In this document: positions 9,210 through 18,427 of the stretch, piece by piece | Numbering within the stretch: position 1 is the first letter of the stretch | Layout of the letters: each line of letters opens with the position of its first letter | Source of the DNA: Microbacteriaceae bacterium | GTDB lineage: Bacteria; Actinomycetota; Actinomycetes; Actinomycetales; Microbacteriaceae | Direction: 5' to 3' | Assembly: GCA_025464975.1 (NCBI GenBank) | Contig: JAODMT010000018.1 | Span: forward strand, 1-37,585 | Length of the DNA: 37,585 nt | Notes under the pieces: generated by a model | Seen by the model: only the letters and a program-made list of their open reading frames with translations | The model's database searches: none | What the model was told of the DNA's origin: nothing | Translations under genes and position numbers: made by a program

Positions 9210-10302
9210 AGGTCCACTCGATCCGGCCACCGAGTCGGGTGACGATCTCGTAGTTGATGGTGCCGGCGGCGTTCGCCCAGTCTTCCGCGGTCGGCACCCC
9301 GGCAGCGGGATCTCCCATCAGGATCGCCCGGTCGCCGACCTCGACCGCGTCGTCGCCGACGTCGACAACGAACTGGTCCATCGCCACCCGGCCGGCCACG
9401 CGGTAGCGGCGCCCGTTGATCGAGACCGGGCCGCGGCCGGAGGCATGCCGCGGAATTCCGTCTGCGTACCCGAGCGGCACGAGGGCGAGCGTGGTCTCCC
9501 GTTCCGTGCGGTAGTCGTGCCCGTAGGACACTCCACTGTCGGCAGGCACCCGCTTGGTCGACGCGATACGCGCGCTGAGCTCGAGCGCCGGCCGAAGGCC
9601 GAGGTCGGCGGAGGTCTGGTCGTCGAACGGCGACAGCCCGTAGCTGCCGAGCCCGATCCGAACCAGATCGAATCGAGAGGTCGGTACCCGGATTGCACCG
9701 GCGGTCGCGGCGAGATGCAGAATCTCCGGGTCGAGTCCGGCCGCCCGCGCCGCCTCGATGGCGCGCGAGAAAGCGGCGACCTGGGCGAGATCGGCGTCCT
9801 CCCCGGAGTTGGCGAGGTGGCTCCACAGGCCGCGCACTCTGATCCGCCCGGTCCTTTCAAGGGCCACCGCCGCGTCGAACAGTTCGGGCCAGTCGGAGGC
9901 CGTCGCACCATTCCGGCCGAGTCCGGTGTCCACCTTGAGTTGCACGACGGCCGGGCCGCCGGATGCCGCGGCGACGCGCTCGAGCTGGGCACGGTAGCTC
10001 ACCCCGATGTCGATTCCCGCTGCGATCGCACCGGCAAAGTCGGCATCCGGATCGTGCAGCCAGGCCAGCACCGGGGCGCTGATGCCCGCGGCCCGCAGCT
10101 CGAGGGCCTCCTCGATCGTGACGACGCCGAGCCAGGCGGCCCCGGCCGCGACCGCGGCCTTCGCCACGGGGATCGCCCCGTGGCCGTAGCCGCGGGACTT
10201 GACCACGACCATGATCGGGGTTCCGATGTCGCGCCGAAGGGCTTTCACGTTGTGCGCGATGGCCGAGAGATCGACGCGGGCCTCGCGAAGCGGACGGCTC
10301 AC
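9193..10302 (-). CDS. alr: Alanine racemase (PLP-dependent)
   Basis: Interconverts L- and D-alanine for peptidoglycan. The 369 residues form an N-terminal barrel with the PLP lysine in VVVKSRGYGHG (Lys35) and a C-terminal beta domain with the second catalytic residue Tyr260 in SGVSYGHDY. The PLP-phosphate region RIGLGSYGLSP (216-226) and AMDQFVVDVG (308-316) are conserved. The sequence after the lysine (KSRGYGHG) differs from the common KADAYGHG, which does not touch the catalytic residues. The start is GTG, overlapping the acpS stop as GTGA. The gene sits between acpS and tsaE. Confidence 0.96.
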   Translation of the reverse strand: MSRPLREARVDLSAIAHNVKALRRDIGTPIMVVVKSRGYGHGAIPVAKAAVAAGAAWLGVVTIEEALELRAAGISAPVLAWLHDPDADFAGAIAAGIDIGVSYRAQLERVAAASGGPAVVQLKVDTGLGRNGATASDWPELFDAAVALERTGRIRVRGLWSHLANSGEDADLAQVAAFSRAIEAARAAGLDPEILHLAATAGAIRVPTSRFDLVRIGLGSYGLSPFDDQTSADLGLRPALELSARIASTKRVPADSGVSYGHDYRTERETTLALVPLGYADGIPRHASGRGPVSINGRRYRVAGRVAMDQFVVDVGDDAVEVGDRAILMGDPAAGVPTAEDWANAAGTINYEIVTRLGGRIEWTYAAAD

Positions 10303-10670
10303 GACTCCCCCTCGACGACGACGTAGGCGATCGCCACCCCGGCGTCGTGGCTCATCGAGAGATGGATGTGCCGAATCCCGAGCCCGGCGACGATTTCGGC
10401 GAGCCCGTTGTAGACCTCGATCGACGGGTTGCCGAGGTCGTTCGACACCACTGCCATGTCGTGCCAGCGCACCCCGGTCGAATCCCCGATCGCTTTGATC
10501 AGCGCTTCCTTCGCGGCGAACCGGGCCGCCATCGACCGCAACGATCGGGTGGTGTCGCCGTCGCTTCGCTCCCGGTCGGTGAACAAGCGAGCCAGCACGC
10601 CGGGGGTGCGATCGGTCGCCCGCTCGAACCGAGCGAGATCGACGACGTCAACGCCGATGCCGACGATCAT
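10299..10670 (-). CDS. acpS: Holo-[acyl-carrier-protein] synthase AcpS
   Basis: Moves the 4'-phosphopantetheine arm from CoA to the serine of acyl carrier protein. The 123 residues match the trimeric AcpS type: MIVGIGVDVVDLARFER (1-17, with the Mg-binding Asp8), RFAAKEALIKAIGD (Mg-binding Glu) and HLSMSHDAGVAIAYVVVE at the C-terminus. The ATG start lies 6 bases after the glmS stop. Coenzyme A supply is also represented nearby by coaA. Confidence 0.96.
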   Translation of the reverse strand: MIVGIGVDVVDLARFERATDRTPGVLARLFTDRERSDGDTTRSLRSMAARFAAKEALIKAIGDSTGVRWHDMAVVSNDLGNPSIEVYNGLAEIVAGLGIRHIHLSMSHDAGVAIAYVVVEGES

Positions 10671-10676
10671 GGCCGG

Positions 10677-12533
10677 CTACTCGACCGTGACCGACTTGGC
10701 CAGGTTGCGCGGCTGGTCGACGTCGAGCCCCTTGGCCGCGGCGAGTTCCATCGCGAAGATGTGCAGCGGGGCCACGGCGAGGATCGGCTCGAACAGGGTC
10801 GAGGCGAGCGGAATCGGGATCACCACGTCCGCGAACGGAAGGACCGCGGCATCCCCCTGCTCGGCGATCGCGAGGATGCGAGCGCCGCGGGCGCGGATCT
10901 CCTGGATGTTGGAGACGACCTTCTTGTGCAGTGAGTCCTTCGCTCGCGGGCTCGGAACGATGACGAACACGGGCTGTCCCGGCTCGATCAGTGCGATGGG
11001 GCCGTGCTTGAGCTCCCCGGCCGCGAATCCCTCGGAGTGGATGTAGGCGACCTCCTTGAGCTTCAGCGCGCCCTCGAGGGCGATCGGGTATCCGGCGTGG
11101 CGCCCGAGGAAGATCACGGATCGGGTGTCGGTCATCCAGCCGGCCAGCTGCTTGATCGCATCCTGTTCCTCGAGCACGACGTCGAGCTGCGCCGGGAGGG
11201 CGCTCAGCTCGCCGAGCAGGTCGGCGATCTCCCCTGGTTCGAGGGTGCCGCGGATGCTCGCCAGGTGCAGCCCGAAGAGATAGATCGCCGCGACCTGCGC
11301 GACGAAGGCCTTGGTCGAGGCGACGGCGACCTCCGGCCCGGCGTGGGTGTACAGCACCGCATCCGATTCGCGCGGGATCGTCGAGCCCTGAGTGTTGCAG
11401 ATCGACAGGGTGCGGGCACCGTGTTCTGAGGCGTACTTGACGGCCATCAGGGTGTCCATGGTCTCGCCGGACTGGCTGATCGACACGACGAGGGTATTCC
11501 GGTCGATCACCGGGTCGCGGTAGCGGAACTCGTGCGAGAGTTCGACGTCGACGGGCACCTTTGCCCACTTCTCGATCGCGTACTTGCCGAGCATCGCGGA
11601 GTAGGCCGCGGTGCCGCAGCCGACCACGACGACGCGGTTGATGTCGCGCAGAATGTCGGGGCCGAGGACGTCGAGTTCCGGCAGCTTGACGGCGCCGTCG
11701 ACGATTCGCCCGATGAGGGTGTTCGCGATGGCGGCCGGCTCCTCGCTGATCTCCTTCGCCATGAAGCTCGACCAGCCGCCCTTCTCGGCGGCGGAGGCAT
11801 CCCACTCGATCTCGAACTCGCGGGCGTCAACCGGTTCGCCGAAGAAGTCCGTGACCGTCACGGAGTCGCTGCGGATGGTCACAACCTGGTCCTGGCCGAT
11901 TTCCATCGCCCGGTGGGTGTGTTCGACAAACGCCGCGACATCTGAGCCGAGGAAGTTCTCACCGTCGCCGAGGCCGATCACCAGCGGTGAGTTCCGGCGG
12001 GCGCCGACCACAACGCCGGGCTGATCCTTGTGCAGCACGAGCAGGGTGAACGCGCCGTGCAAGCGAGCAACGACATTCAGCAGCGCCTTGGAGAGGTCGC
12101 CGGTCTTCTGGTATTCGAGGCCGACGAGCAGCGCGGCGACCTCGGTGTCCGTCTCGCTCGTGAACACGGTGTCCGGATGCTCGGCGACGAGCTCCGCCTT
12201 CAGCTCCGCGAAGTTCTCGATTATGCCGTTGTGGATGAGGGCGAGCTTGCCGTTGTCGCCGAGGTGCGGGTGCGCGTTCTGGTCGTTCGGTCCGCCGTGG
12301 GTCGCCCAGCGGGTGTGCCCGATCCCCGTCGATCCGTTCGCGAGGGTGAGCGCCTCCAGGTCGTCGACGAGCACCTGAAGCTTGCCGGCGCGCTTGCGCG
12401 TGTGCAGTTCCCCGTCGGGGTCGATCACGGCGATACCGGCGGAATCGTAGCCGCGATATTCGAGTCGCCGCAGACCCCCCAGCAGCACTTCGACGCTCTG
12501 GTTACTGCCGACGTATCCCACAATCCCACACAT
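10677..12533 (-). CDS. glmS: Glutamine-fructose-6-phosphate aminotransferase (isomerizing)
   Basis: Makes glucosamine 6-phosphate from fructose 6-phosphate and glutamine, the entry step to UDP-GlcNAc. The N-terminal class II glutaminase begins MCGIVGYVG with nucleophile Cys2, then GIGHTRWATHG and NGIIENFAELK. Two SIS sugar-isomerase domains follow (VVGCGTAAYS and SISQSGETMDT; FLGRHAGYPIALEGALKLKE). It ends DQPRNLAKSVTVE, as is usual. At 618 residues it is full length. No Shine-Dalgarno sequence precedes the ATG; a TAAAAT hexamer lies 7 bases upstream, so the operon mRNA may be leaderless. No glmS ribozyme is recognisable; only 90 bases separate it from divergent coaA. Confidence 0.98.
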   Translation of the reverse strand: MCGIVGYVGSNQSVEVLLGGLRRLEYRGYDSAGIAVIDPDGELHTRKRAGKLQVLVDDLEALTLANGSTGIGHTRWATHGGPNDQNAHPHLGDNGKLALIHNGIIENFAELKAELVAEHPDTVFTSETDTEVAALLVGLEYQKTGDLSKALLNVVARLHGAFTLLVLHKDQPGVVVGARRNSPLVIGLGDGENFLGSDVAAFVEHTHRAMEIGQDQVVTIRSDSVTVTDFFGEPVDAREFEIEWDASAAEKGGWSSFMAKEISEEPAAIANTLIGRIVDGAVKLPELDVLGPDILRDINRVVVVGCGTAAYSAMLGKYAIEKWAKVPVDVELSHEFRYRDPVIDRNTLVVSISQSGETMDTLMAVKYASEHGARTLSICNTQGSTIPRESDAVLYTHAGPEVAVASTKAFVAQVAAIYLFGLHLASIRGTLEPGEIADLLGELSALPAQLDVVLEEQDAIKQLAGWMTDTRSVIFLGRHAGYPIALEGALKLKEVAYIHSEGFAAGELKHGPIALIEPGQPVFVIVPSPRAKDSLHKKVVSNIQEIRARGARILAIAEQGDAAVLPFADVVIPIPLASTLFEPILAVAPLHIFAMELAAAKGLDVDQPRNLAKSVTVE

Positions 12534-12540
12534 GGGCTTG

Positions 12541-12546
12541 ATTTTA
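12541..12546 (-). promoter_or_regulatory. Putative -10 element of a leaderless glmS operon transcript
   Basis: TAAAAT on the minus strand, seven bases (without a Shine-Dalgarno sequence), then the glmS ATG. It would drive the seven-gene glmS-to-tsaD run. Confidence 0.55.
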
Positions 12547-12609
12547 CGGTACTCCGCGAGCGCAACCGCGATGGGCGCTCCCCCGCGAGCCGTTCACCTC
12601 CCCGTCGGG

Positions 12610-12615
12610 TAGCCT
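12610..12615 (+). promoter_or_regulatory. Putative -10 element of coaA
   Basis: TAGCCT, eight bases, then the coaA ATG. No Shine-Dalgarno sequence or clear -35 is visible. Confidence 0.4.
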
Positions 12616-12623
12616 GATGGCCT

Positions 12624-13568
12624 ATGCCTGAGCACGGGTCAAACGGCCACACGACGCCCTTCGTTGAGATCGATCGCGCCGATTGGGCGACTCTCGCGCC
12701 TACGACCGAACTGCCGCTCTCTCCGACGGAGATCGTGGAGATACGTGGGCTCGGAGATCGGCTCGACCTCAATGAGGTGACGGATGTCTACCTTCCGCTG
12801 AGCAAGCTGATCAGCCTGTACGCGGTCGGCGCGCGCCAGCTACACCGGGACACGAGTCGCTTTCTCGGCCGGGATACGCTCGCAACCCCGTTCGTGATCG
12901 GCGTTGCCGGTTCGGTCGCCGTCGGCAAATCCACGAGCGCCCGCTTGCTTCGTGAACTTCTGTCGCGCTGGGAGGACACCCCCCGGGTGGAGCTCGTGAC
13001 CACCGACGGCTTTTTGCTGCCGAACGCGGAGCTGGAGCGACGCGGGCTCATGGAGCGCAAGGGATTTCCGGAGTCGTACGACCGCCGAGCACTGCTTCGC
13101 TTTGTCGCCAACGTGAAGAGCGGGGTCGAAGAGGTGCGCGCGCCCTTCTATTCGCACCTCAGCTACGACATCGTGCCGAACGCCGAGGTGGTCGTGCGTC
13201 GGCCGGACATCCTCATCGTCGAGGGACTCAACGTGCTGCAACCACCGACGACCGGTTCCGGTCTCGCGGTGAGCGACCTGTTCGACTTCACGGTGTATGT
13301 CGACGCCCGAACCTCCGACATCGCCAGGTGGTACGAGGAACGGTTTCTCAAGTTGCAACAGGGGGCATTCGCCAATCCCAAGTCGTATTTCCACCGGTTC
13401 GCGAGCCTCTCGCGCGGGGAGGCAATCGCCCGGGCATCCACGATCTGGAAGTCGATCAACGAACCGAATCTGCTGCAGAACGTGCTTCCGACCCGCTCCC
13501 GAGCCGACCTCGTGTTGCGCAAGGGCGCGGACCACGCCGTGAACAGCGTGTTGCTTCGGAAGATCTAG
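12624..13568 (+). CDS. coaA: Type I pantothenate kinase
   Basis: Phosphorylates pantothenate with ATP, the first and regulated step of CoA synthesis. The 314 residues contain the P-loop [12 protein letters not shown] (93-104), [22 protein letters not shown] characteristic of CoaA, the catalytic/ATP segment [15 protein letters not shown], and the [20 protein letters not shown] region. The C-terminus NSVLLRKI is typical. The gene diverges from glmS and converges on glmM with 31 bases between their stops. A -10-like TAGCCT precedes the start and no Shine-Dalgarno sequence is evident. Confidence 0.97.
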   Translation: MPEHGSNGHTTPFVEIDRADWATLAPTTELPLSPTEIVEIRGLGDRLDLNEVTDVYLPLSKLISLYAVGARQLHRDTSRFLGRDTLATPFVIGVAGSVAVGKSTSARLLRELLSRWEDTPRVELVTTDGFLLPNAELERRGLMERKGFPESYDRRALLRFVANVKSGVEEVRAPFYSHLSYDIVPNAEVVVRRPDILIVEGLNVLQPPTTGSGLAVSDLFDFTVYVDARTSDIARWYEERFLKLQQGAFANPKSYFHRFASLSRGEAIARASTIWKSINEPNLLQNVLPTRSRADLVLRKGADHAVNSVLLRKI

Positions 13569-13599
13569 CCCGCTTTCCCGCCCGCGGTGCGCAAGCCCC

Positions 13600-14961
13600 T
13601 TAGAACGAGAGGCGCTCCCGCACTACCCCGGCGAGGGACTCTGCGATCTCTTCCGCGAGTTCCTGATGCGCGGCCTCAACCATCACCCGAACCAGCGGTT
13701 CGGTTCCGGACGGTCGAAGCAGCACCCGTCCCGTGTCGCCGAGCCGCTGCTCCGCGGTCAGAATCGCGGCGGCGATCACGTCGTCGGACTTGAGTTTGTG
13801 GTGGTCGACGCCGCGCACATTGACCATCGTCTGCGGGAACACGGTCATGATCGAGGCGAGATCCGCGAGGCTCTTCCCGGTGCGGGCCATCTCGGCGAGC
13901 AGGTGCAGCCCGGTGAGAATCCCGTCTCCCGTCGTTGCGTAGGCGCTCATGATCACGTGTCCGGACTGCTCACCACCGAGGCTGAAACCCCGCTCGTTGA
14001 GCGTCTCGAGCACGTACCGGTCGCCGACCGCGGTCTGGATGAGCGTGATGCCGTGCTCGGCCATCGCGACCTTGAGTCCGAGGTTGCTCATGACTGTCGC
14101 GACCAGAGTGTTCTCGGCGAGCAGCCCGCGTTCCTTCATCGACACCGCGAGAATCGCCATGATCTGATCGCCGTCAACGACGCGGCCGAGGTGATCGACG
14201 GCGAGACAGCGGTCCGCGTCCCCGTCGTGGGCGATTCCCACGTCCGCGCCGTGCTCGAGCACGGCAGCGGCCAATACGTCGAGGTGGGTCGAGCCAACTC
14301 CGTCGTTGATGTTGTAGCCGTCTGGGTCGGCGCCGATTACGGTGACCTTCGCGCCGGCGTCGGTGAACACCTCCGGCGAGATCCCGGCGGCGGCACCGTT
14401 GGCGCAGTCGAGCACAACGTGGATGCCGTCCAGCCGGTTCGGAAGCGTCGACAGCAGGTGAACGACGTAACGGTCCTCGGCATCGGCGAATCGCCGGATG
14501 CGTCCGACCTCGACGCCGGTCGGGGCCAATTTCTGCTGACCGAGCGCCGCCTCGATTCGGTCCTCGACCTCATCCGGCAGCTTGGTGCCGCCGACCGCGA
14601 AGAACTTGATGCCGTTGTCCGGCGCGGCGTTGTGCGAGGCGGAAATCACCACACCAAAGTCGGCCTTGATGTCCCCGATGAGGAACGCCGCGGCCGGGGT
14701 GGGGATGATTCCGGCGTCGAGCACGTCGACGCCGGAACTCGCGAAACCCGCCGCGACCGCTGCGGCGATGAACTCGCCAGAAACCCGGGGGTCTCTGGCG
14801 ATCACGCCGACCGGTCGGCGGCCGGATGCCCGCCTGCCGTCGGCAAACCGTCCCTTGCCGAGAACGACGGAGGCCGCCTGAGCAAGACTCAGAGCAAGCT
14901 CCACCGTAATGTCATGGTTCGCCAGGCCCCGAACGCCGTCGGTGCCGAAAAGCCGTGGCAT
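13600..14961 (-). CDS. glmM: Phosphoglucosamine mutase
   Basis: Converts glucosamine 6-phosphate, the product of GlmS, to glucosamine 1-phosphate for UDP-GlcNAc. The 453 residues start [12 protein letters not shown]. The active-site phosphoserine is in VISASHN (Ser109), the Mg-binding loop is DGDADR (247-252), the sugar-binding GGEQSGH follows, and the phosphate-binding [15 protein letters not shown] ends the protein. It lies 18 bases after rpsI on the same strand, so it is probably co-transcribed with rplM-rpsI. Confidence 0.97.
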   Translation of the reverse strand: MPRLFGTDGVRGLANHDITVELALSLAQAASVVLGKGRFADGRRASGRRPVGVIARDPRVSGEFIAAAVAAGFASSGVDVLDAGIIPTPAAAFLIGDIKADFGVVISASHNAAPDNGIKFFAVGGTKLPDEVEDRIEAALGQQKLAPTGVEVGRIRRFADAEDRYVVHLLSTLPNRLDGIHVVLDCANGAAAGISPEVFTDAGAKVTVIGADPDGYNINDGVGSTHLDVLAAAVLEHGADVGIAHDGDADRCLAVDHLGRVVDGDQIMAILAVSMKERGLLAENTLVATVMSNLGLKVAMAEHGITLIQTAVGDRYVLETLNERGFSLGGEQSGHVIMSAYATTGDGILTGLHLLAEMARTGKSLADLASIMTVFPQTMVNVRGVDHHKLKSDDVIAAAILTAEQRLGDTGRVLLRPSGTEPLVRVMVEAAHQELAEEIAESLAGVVRERLSF

Positions 14962-14979
14962 GAGCCGGTTTCGCGCGCG

Positions 14980-15468
14980 TTAGCGCTTGGAGAACTGAGG
15001 AGCCTTACGGGCCTTCTTGAGTCCGGCCTTCTTACGCTCCTTGACGCGAGCGTCGCGGCTGAGGAATCCGGCCTTCTTGAGCGCAGCGCGGTTGTTCTCC
15101 TCGTCGATCTGGTTGAGCGAGCGGGAGATGCCAAGGCGAAGGGCGCCGGCCTGGCCGGACGGGCCACCACCGGTGATGCGCGCAATGACGTCGTAGCTGC
15201 CGAGCAGGTCGAGAACCTTGAACGGGTCGTTGATCAGCTGCTGGTGCAGCTTGTTCGGGAAGTAGTCCTCGAGGGTGCGGCCGTTCACCGTGATGGTGCC
15301 GTTACCGGGAGCGATGCGCACGCGGGCAATGGCCTGCTTGCGGCGTCCGACGGCTGCGCCGGGAACGTTGAGGACCGCGCGTGGGGTCTTTGGTGCAACC
15401 TCGGCCGGGCTCTCGGTGGAGTAGCTCTCGAGAACTGCCTCGTCGATTGAATCTTCGATCTTCGCCAT
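14980..15468 (-). CDS. rpsI: 30S ribosomal protein S9
   Basis: A 30S head protein whose C-terminal tail reaches the P-site tRNA. The core starts [15 protein letters not shown] and ends with the basic tail [12 protein letters not shown]. Conserved [19 protein letters not shown] is present. At 162 residues it is longer than the usual ~130 because of an acidic N-terminal extension of about 40 residues ([20 protein letters not shown]). The ATG at 15466-15468 has AAAGGA upstream. A longer frame reaching back over rplM is an artefact of overlap. It follows rplM by 32 bases. Confidence 0.97.
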   Translation of the reverse strand: MAKIEDSIDEAVLESYSTESPAEVAPKTPRAVLNVPGAAVGRRKQAIARVRIAPGNGTITVNGRTLEDYFPNKLHQQLINDPFKVLDLLGSYDVIARITGGGPSGQAGALRLGISRSLNQIDEENNRAALKKAGFLSRDARVKERKKAGLKKARKAPQFSKR

Positions 15469-15500
15469 GATGTTGGAAATCCTTTTTTTACTGGTCCGCG

Positions 15501-15947
15501 CTACTGCGCGACCTGGCCGAGGGTGTAGGTCTTGGGCTGCTGAGCAGCGTGGGGGTGCTCGGCGCCGGCGTAGACCTTGAGCTTGGTGAGCTGGGCGCGA
15601 CCGATCGAGTTCTTGGGGAGCATGCCGCGAACCGCCTTCTCGACGGCGCGCGTCGGGTGCTTCTCGAGCATTTCGATGTAGGTCATCGAGCTGAGGCCAC
15701 CCGGGTAACCGGAGTGACGGTAGGCACGCTTCTGAGCGAGCTTCGCGCCGGTGAGCGCGACCTTCTCGGCGTTGATGATGATGACGAAGTCGCCCATGTC
15801 CATGTGCGGGGCGAAGGTGGGCTTGTGCTTCCCGCGCAGCAGAACCGCGGCGTGGCTGGCGAGACGGCCGAGAACGATGTCGGTCGCGTCGATGATGATC
15901 CACTCGCGCTGGACATCGTCGAGCTTGGGAGAAAAGGTGCGCGTCAC
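15501..15947 (-). CDS. rplM: 50S ribosomal protein L13
   Basis: An early-assembling 50S protein. The 148 residues start [20 protein letters not shown], with the core [37 protein letters not shown] and HSGYPGG, and end [12 protein letters not shown] plus a short tail. The start is taken as GTG (15945-15947) because actinobacterial L13 begins M-T-R-T-F. A purine run (AAGAAAG) lies about 10 bases upstream. The 168 bases between rplM and truA hold no recognisable gene; no promoter stands out there. Confidence 0.96.
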   Translation of the reverse strand: MTRTFSPKLDDVQREWIIIDATDIVLGRLASHAAVLLRGKHKPTFAPHMDMGDFVIIINAEKVALTGAKLAQKRAYRHSGYPGGLSSMTYIEMLEKHPTRAVEKAVRGMLPKNSIGRAQLTKLKVYAGAEHPHAAQQPKTYTLGQVAQ

Positions 15948-16115
15948 AGTAATACTGCTTTCTTGTCGAAATGAGGTGATCGTGAATCCCACTCCGATGG
16001 GTGTTCGTCCGGGAAGATTCTCGGTGAACGCTGCCGGTGGAGGGCTCAAGTTCGGGTACCACGCCACAAAGCGCAGGCACCAAGGGACAAGATTAGTGCA
16101 CCGCCGCCGATTCGG

Positions 16116-17066
16116 TCAAACCGGGAGCACCAGGCTGCGACGATTGCGAGTTTGCAGCGCGCGCGCCTGAACCTCTGAGTCCGGCGGGTACCCGACCTCG
16201 ACGAGGTTGAGCCCCTTCGCCGGCATCACTTTGAAGTCGCTCGGCCGCTCGAGCTGGTCGCGAAGAAGCACGAGGCGGTCGGCCTCGAGCTTGCCCTCCC
16301 CGACCGCGACGGCGGCACCAACCAGCGAGCGCACCATGCTGTGACAGAAGGCATCGGCCATCACCTCGGCAACCAGCACGCCGTCTTCGGCACGCCGCCA
16401 GCGGAACCTCTGCAGGGTCCGCACCGTCGTCGCCCCCTCCCGCGGCTTGCAAAACGCTGCCCAGTCGTGAAGCCCGGTCAACGCCTCGGCGGCGTCGTTC
16501 ATGCGGTCGACGTCGAGCACGGCGGGATACCAGAGGGTGTGGTTGCGCAGCAGAGGGTTCCGGGGCGCGGACGAATCGGCGACCCGGTATTCGTATCGGC
16601 GCCACAGCGCGGAGAAGCGAGCGTCGAAGCCGTCGGGTGCGAACGAGCCACGGTAGACGAAGATGTCGGCATTCAGCCCGGCGATGCCGTTGAGTCGCCG
16701 ACCGAGCGCGCGGGGACCGTCGAACCTCTCACCCGGTCGCAGCGGCGGCGTCTTGCCTCGCGGGCGGGACAGCACGCCGAGCTGGGCCGGCGTCACGTCG
16801 AGGTGGGCGACCTGCCCGGTCGCATGCACACCGGCATCCGTCCGACCGGCGACCGTAAGTTGCGGGGTCGGTCCGTGCTTTCCAAAAATGATGGCGAGCG
16901 CGGCCTCGAGTTCCCCCTGCACCGTTCGCAGCCCCGGCTGTGCCGACCAGCCGAGAAAGTTTCCTCCGTCGTAGGCGAGATCGAGCCGAATGCGGGTCAT
17001 CGATGGCGCCGGCCCGGTCACGGAGGGGTCGATCGATTCGGTCTTGATCGATGCTCCGCCGTCCAC
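16116..17066 (-). CDS. truA: tRNA pseudouridine(38-40) synthase TruA
   Basis: Isomerises uridines 38-40 in the anticodon stem-loop. The catalytic Asp is in VAGRTDAGVHATGQVAHLD; MTRIRLDLAYDGGNFLGW is the canonical opening; RRYEYRV, FCKPREG and FCHSMVRSLVGAAVAVG are conserved. The 316-residue form starts at GTG 17064-17066, where a TAGACT hexamer lies 6 bases upstream, so the mRNA would be leaderless. It carries a 22-residue N-terminal extension before the canonical start at 17000, which has no Shine-Dalgarno sequence. In many genomes truA follows rplQ directly; here they are about 4.3 kb apart. Confidence 0.94.
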   Translation of the reverse strand: MDGGASIKTESIDPSVTGPAPSMTRIRLDLAYDGGNFLGWSAQPGLRTVQGELEAALAIIFGKHGPTPQLTVAGRTDAGVHATGQVAHLDVTPAQLGVLSRPRGKTPPLRPGERFDGPRALGRRLNGIAGLNADIFVYRGSFAPDGFDARFSALWRRYEYRVADSSAPRNPLLRNHTLWYPAVLDVDRMNDAAEALTGLHDWAAFCKPREGATTVRTLQRFRWRRAEDGVLVAEVMADAFCHSMVRSLVGAAVAVGEGKLEADRLVLLRDQLERPSDFKVMPAKGLNLVEVGYPPDSEVQARALQTRNRRSLVLPV

Positions 17067-17072
17067 CCGACG

Positions 17073-17078
17073 AGTCTA
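17073..17078 (-). promoter_or_regulatory. Putative -10 element of a leaderless truA transcript
   Basis: TAGACT on the minus strand, six bases, then a GTG in frame with truA. Confidence 0.45.
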
Positions 17079-17098
17079 TTCCGGGCGTGAGCATCGGT

Positions 17099-17356
17099 TC
17101 GCACCTAACCGCGAGGCCGGAGGTTGGTGACAAGTTACCGATGCGGGGTTGCGCCGATGCCGGCGGATAGGCACCCCGGTGCCGACTCAAAACGCAGGAG
17201 ATTCACCGCGTGGCGTGGCATGCGCGCGAAAAACAGGTGCCGCGGTGGTGATTCTCCTGCGTTTTCGGTGACTCACGTGCGGTTTCGGCGGCGCACGGCT
17301 GCTTCCGGGCACGGCGGAGCCGGTGTTGCCGCTCGCACCTAGCCGCGGGGCCGGAG
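17099..17356. repeat. truA-ligC intergenic region: flanking direct repeats and internal inverted repeat
   Basis: The 308-base gap 17067-17374 holds no convincing gene. A 24-base direct repeat occurs at 17099-17122 and 17333-17356 (22 of 24 identical, starts 234 bases apart; core TCGCACCTA). Between the copies is an imperfect inverted repeat: 17189-17207 pairs with 17247-17265 (18 of 19, arm AAAACGCAGGAGATTCACC) around a 39-base spacer. The layout resembles a small non-coding repeat element, but no transposase or target duplication is provable from one copy. Confidence 0.7.
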
Positions 17357-17374
17357 AGGGAGGACTATCGAAGG

Positions 17375-18427
17375 ATGCGACTCGACCCGACGACCCCCAT
17401 TTCTCCCATGCTCGCGAAGGCCGTCGGCAGCATCCCGGAACCGGATTCCGTTGAGGGAGGACTCAGCTACGAGCCGAAATGGGACGGATTCAGGGCCATC
17501 ATCTACTTCGATGGAGACTCGGTGGAAATCGGCAGCCGCGGGTCAAGGCCACTGACCCGCTACTTTCCCGAGGTGGTGGCCGCCCTCGCCTCCGGGCTCC
17601 CGTCGCCGTGCGTGCTCGACGGCGAGATCGTGATGCGGTCGGGAGAGAAGGGACGCGAACACCTGGATTGGGAAGAGCTATCCCAGCGAATCCACCCGGC
17701 CGAGAGCCGGGTTGCGAAGCTTGCCGTGGAGACCCCGGCCTCGTTCGTCGCCTTCGACCTGCTCTCCGTTCGCGACGAGGCGCTGCTCGATCGACCGTTC
17801 GAGCAGCGACGAGCGACGCTCGAGGCGGAGCTTGCGAAGGCAGAGGCTCCCCTGCACATCACCCGCACGACCCGTGACGTGGACCTCGCGCGCCGGTGGC
17901 TCGTCGAGTTCGAGGGGGCCGGGCTGGATGGCGTGGTCGCAAAGCCGCTCGCCGCGCCCTACTCGCCGGGCAAGCGAGTCATGTTCAAGACCAAGCACGC
18001 CCGCACCGCCGATGTCGTTCTGCTCGGCTACCGGGTGCACAAGAGCGGGCAGGGGCTCGGTTCGATGTTGTTCGGACTGTACGATTCCGATGGTGAACTG
18101 CGAAACGTCGGCGGGGCATCCGCCTTCTCCGACGCCCGGCGCATGGCACTTGTCGATGAGCTCGCTCCCCTCGTGATGACGGACGAATCCGGCACCGTGG
18201 TCACCGGAGCGACGGATCGCAGCCGCTTCTCGGCGAACAAGGACACCTCGTTCGTGCGTCTCGAGCCGACGCAGGTGGCCGAGGTTCGCTACGACCAGAT
18301 GGAGGGATCCCGATTCCGGCACACCGTGCAATTCGATCGCTGGCGGCCCGATCGAGACGCGCGGTCCTGCACCTTCGAGCAATTGGAGCGACCGATCGCG
18401 TACGACCTCGAGGACGTGCTGCTCTAG
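17375..18427 (+). CDS. ligC: ATP-dependent DNA ligase, LigC type
   Basis: Seals DNA nicks using ATP through a covalent lysyl-AMP. The 350 residues hold the nucleotidyltransferase motifs in order: motif I EPKWDGFR (Lys35), motif Ia SRGSRPLTRYFPE (54-66), motif III LDGEIVM (81-87) and FVAFDLL, motif IV GLDGVVAK (183-190), and motif V VMFKTKHAR (202-210). An OB-fold domain makes up the remainder. The size and the absence of polymerase or nuclease domains fit mycobacterial LigC-type repair ligases. A purine-rich GAGGGAGG lies about 13 bases before the ATG. It converges with the LigD-type polymerase gene, and their TAG stops overlap in a CTAG. A role in DNA repair is inferred. No Ku gene is in the window. 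Confidence 0.9.
   Translation: MRLDPTTPISPMLAKAVGSIPEPDSVEGGLSYEPKWDGFRAIIYFDGDSVEIGSRGSRPLTRYFPEVVAALASGLPSPCVLDGEIVMRSGEKGREHLDWEELSQRIHPAESRVAKLAVETPASFVAFDLLSVRDEALLDRPFEQRRATLEAELAKAEAPLHITRTTRDVDLARRWLVEFEGAGLDGVVAKPLAAPYSPGKRVMFKTKHARTADVVLLGYRVHKSGQGLGSMLFGLYDSDGELRNVGGASAFSDARRMALVDELAPLVMTDESGTVVTGATDRSRFSANKDTSFVRLEPTQVAEVRYDQMEGSRFRHTVQFDRWRPDRDARSCTFEQLERPIAYDLEDVLL

Noticed and set aside
12534-12623. glmS ribozyme or other riboswitch before glmS
   Set aside because: Only 90 bases to the divergent coaA, no ribozyme core, and a leaderless promoter fits better.
12840-13535. Minus-strand frame opposite coaA
   Set aside because: Shadow of the coaA reading frame; no motif or ribosome-binding site.
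13666-15450. 594-codon plus-strand frame opposite glmM and rpsI
   Set aside because: Spans two certain genes on the other strand and has no domain signature.
17067-17374. Small gene at 17124-17342
   Set aside because: Cys/Arg-rich translation without homology; the stretch is explained by repeats.
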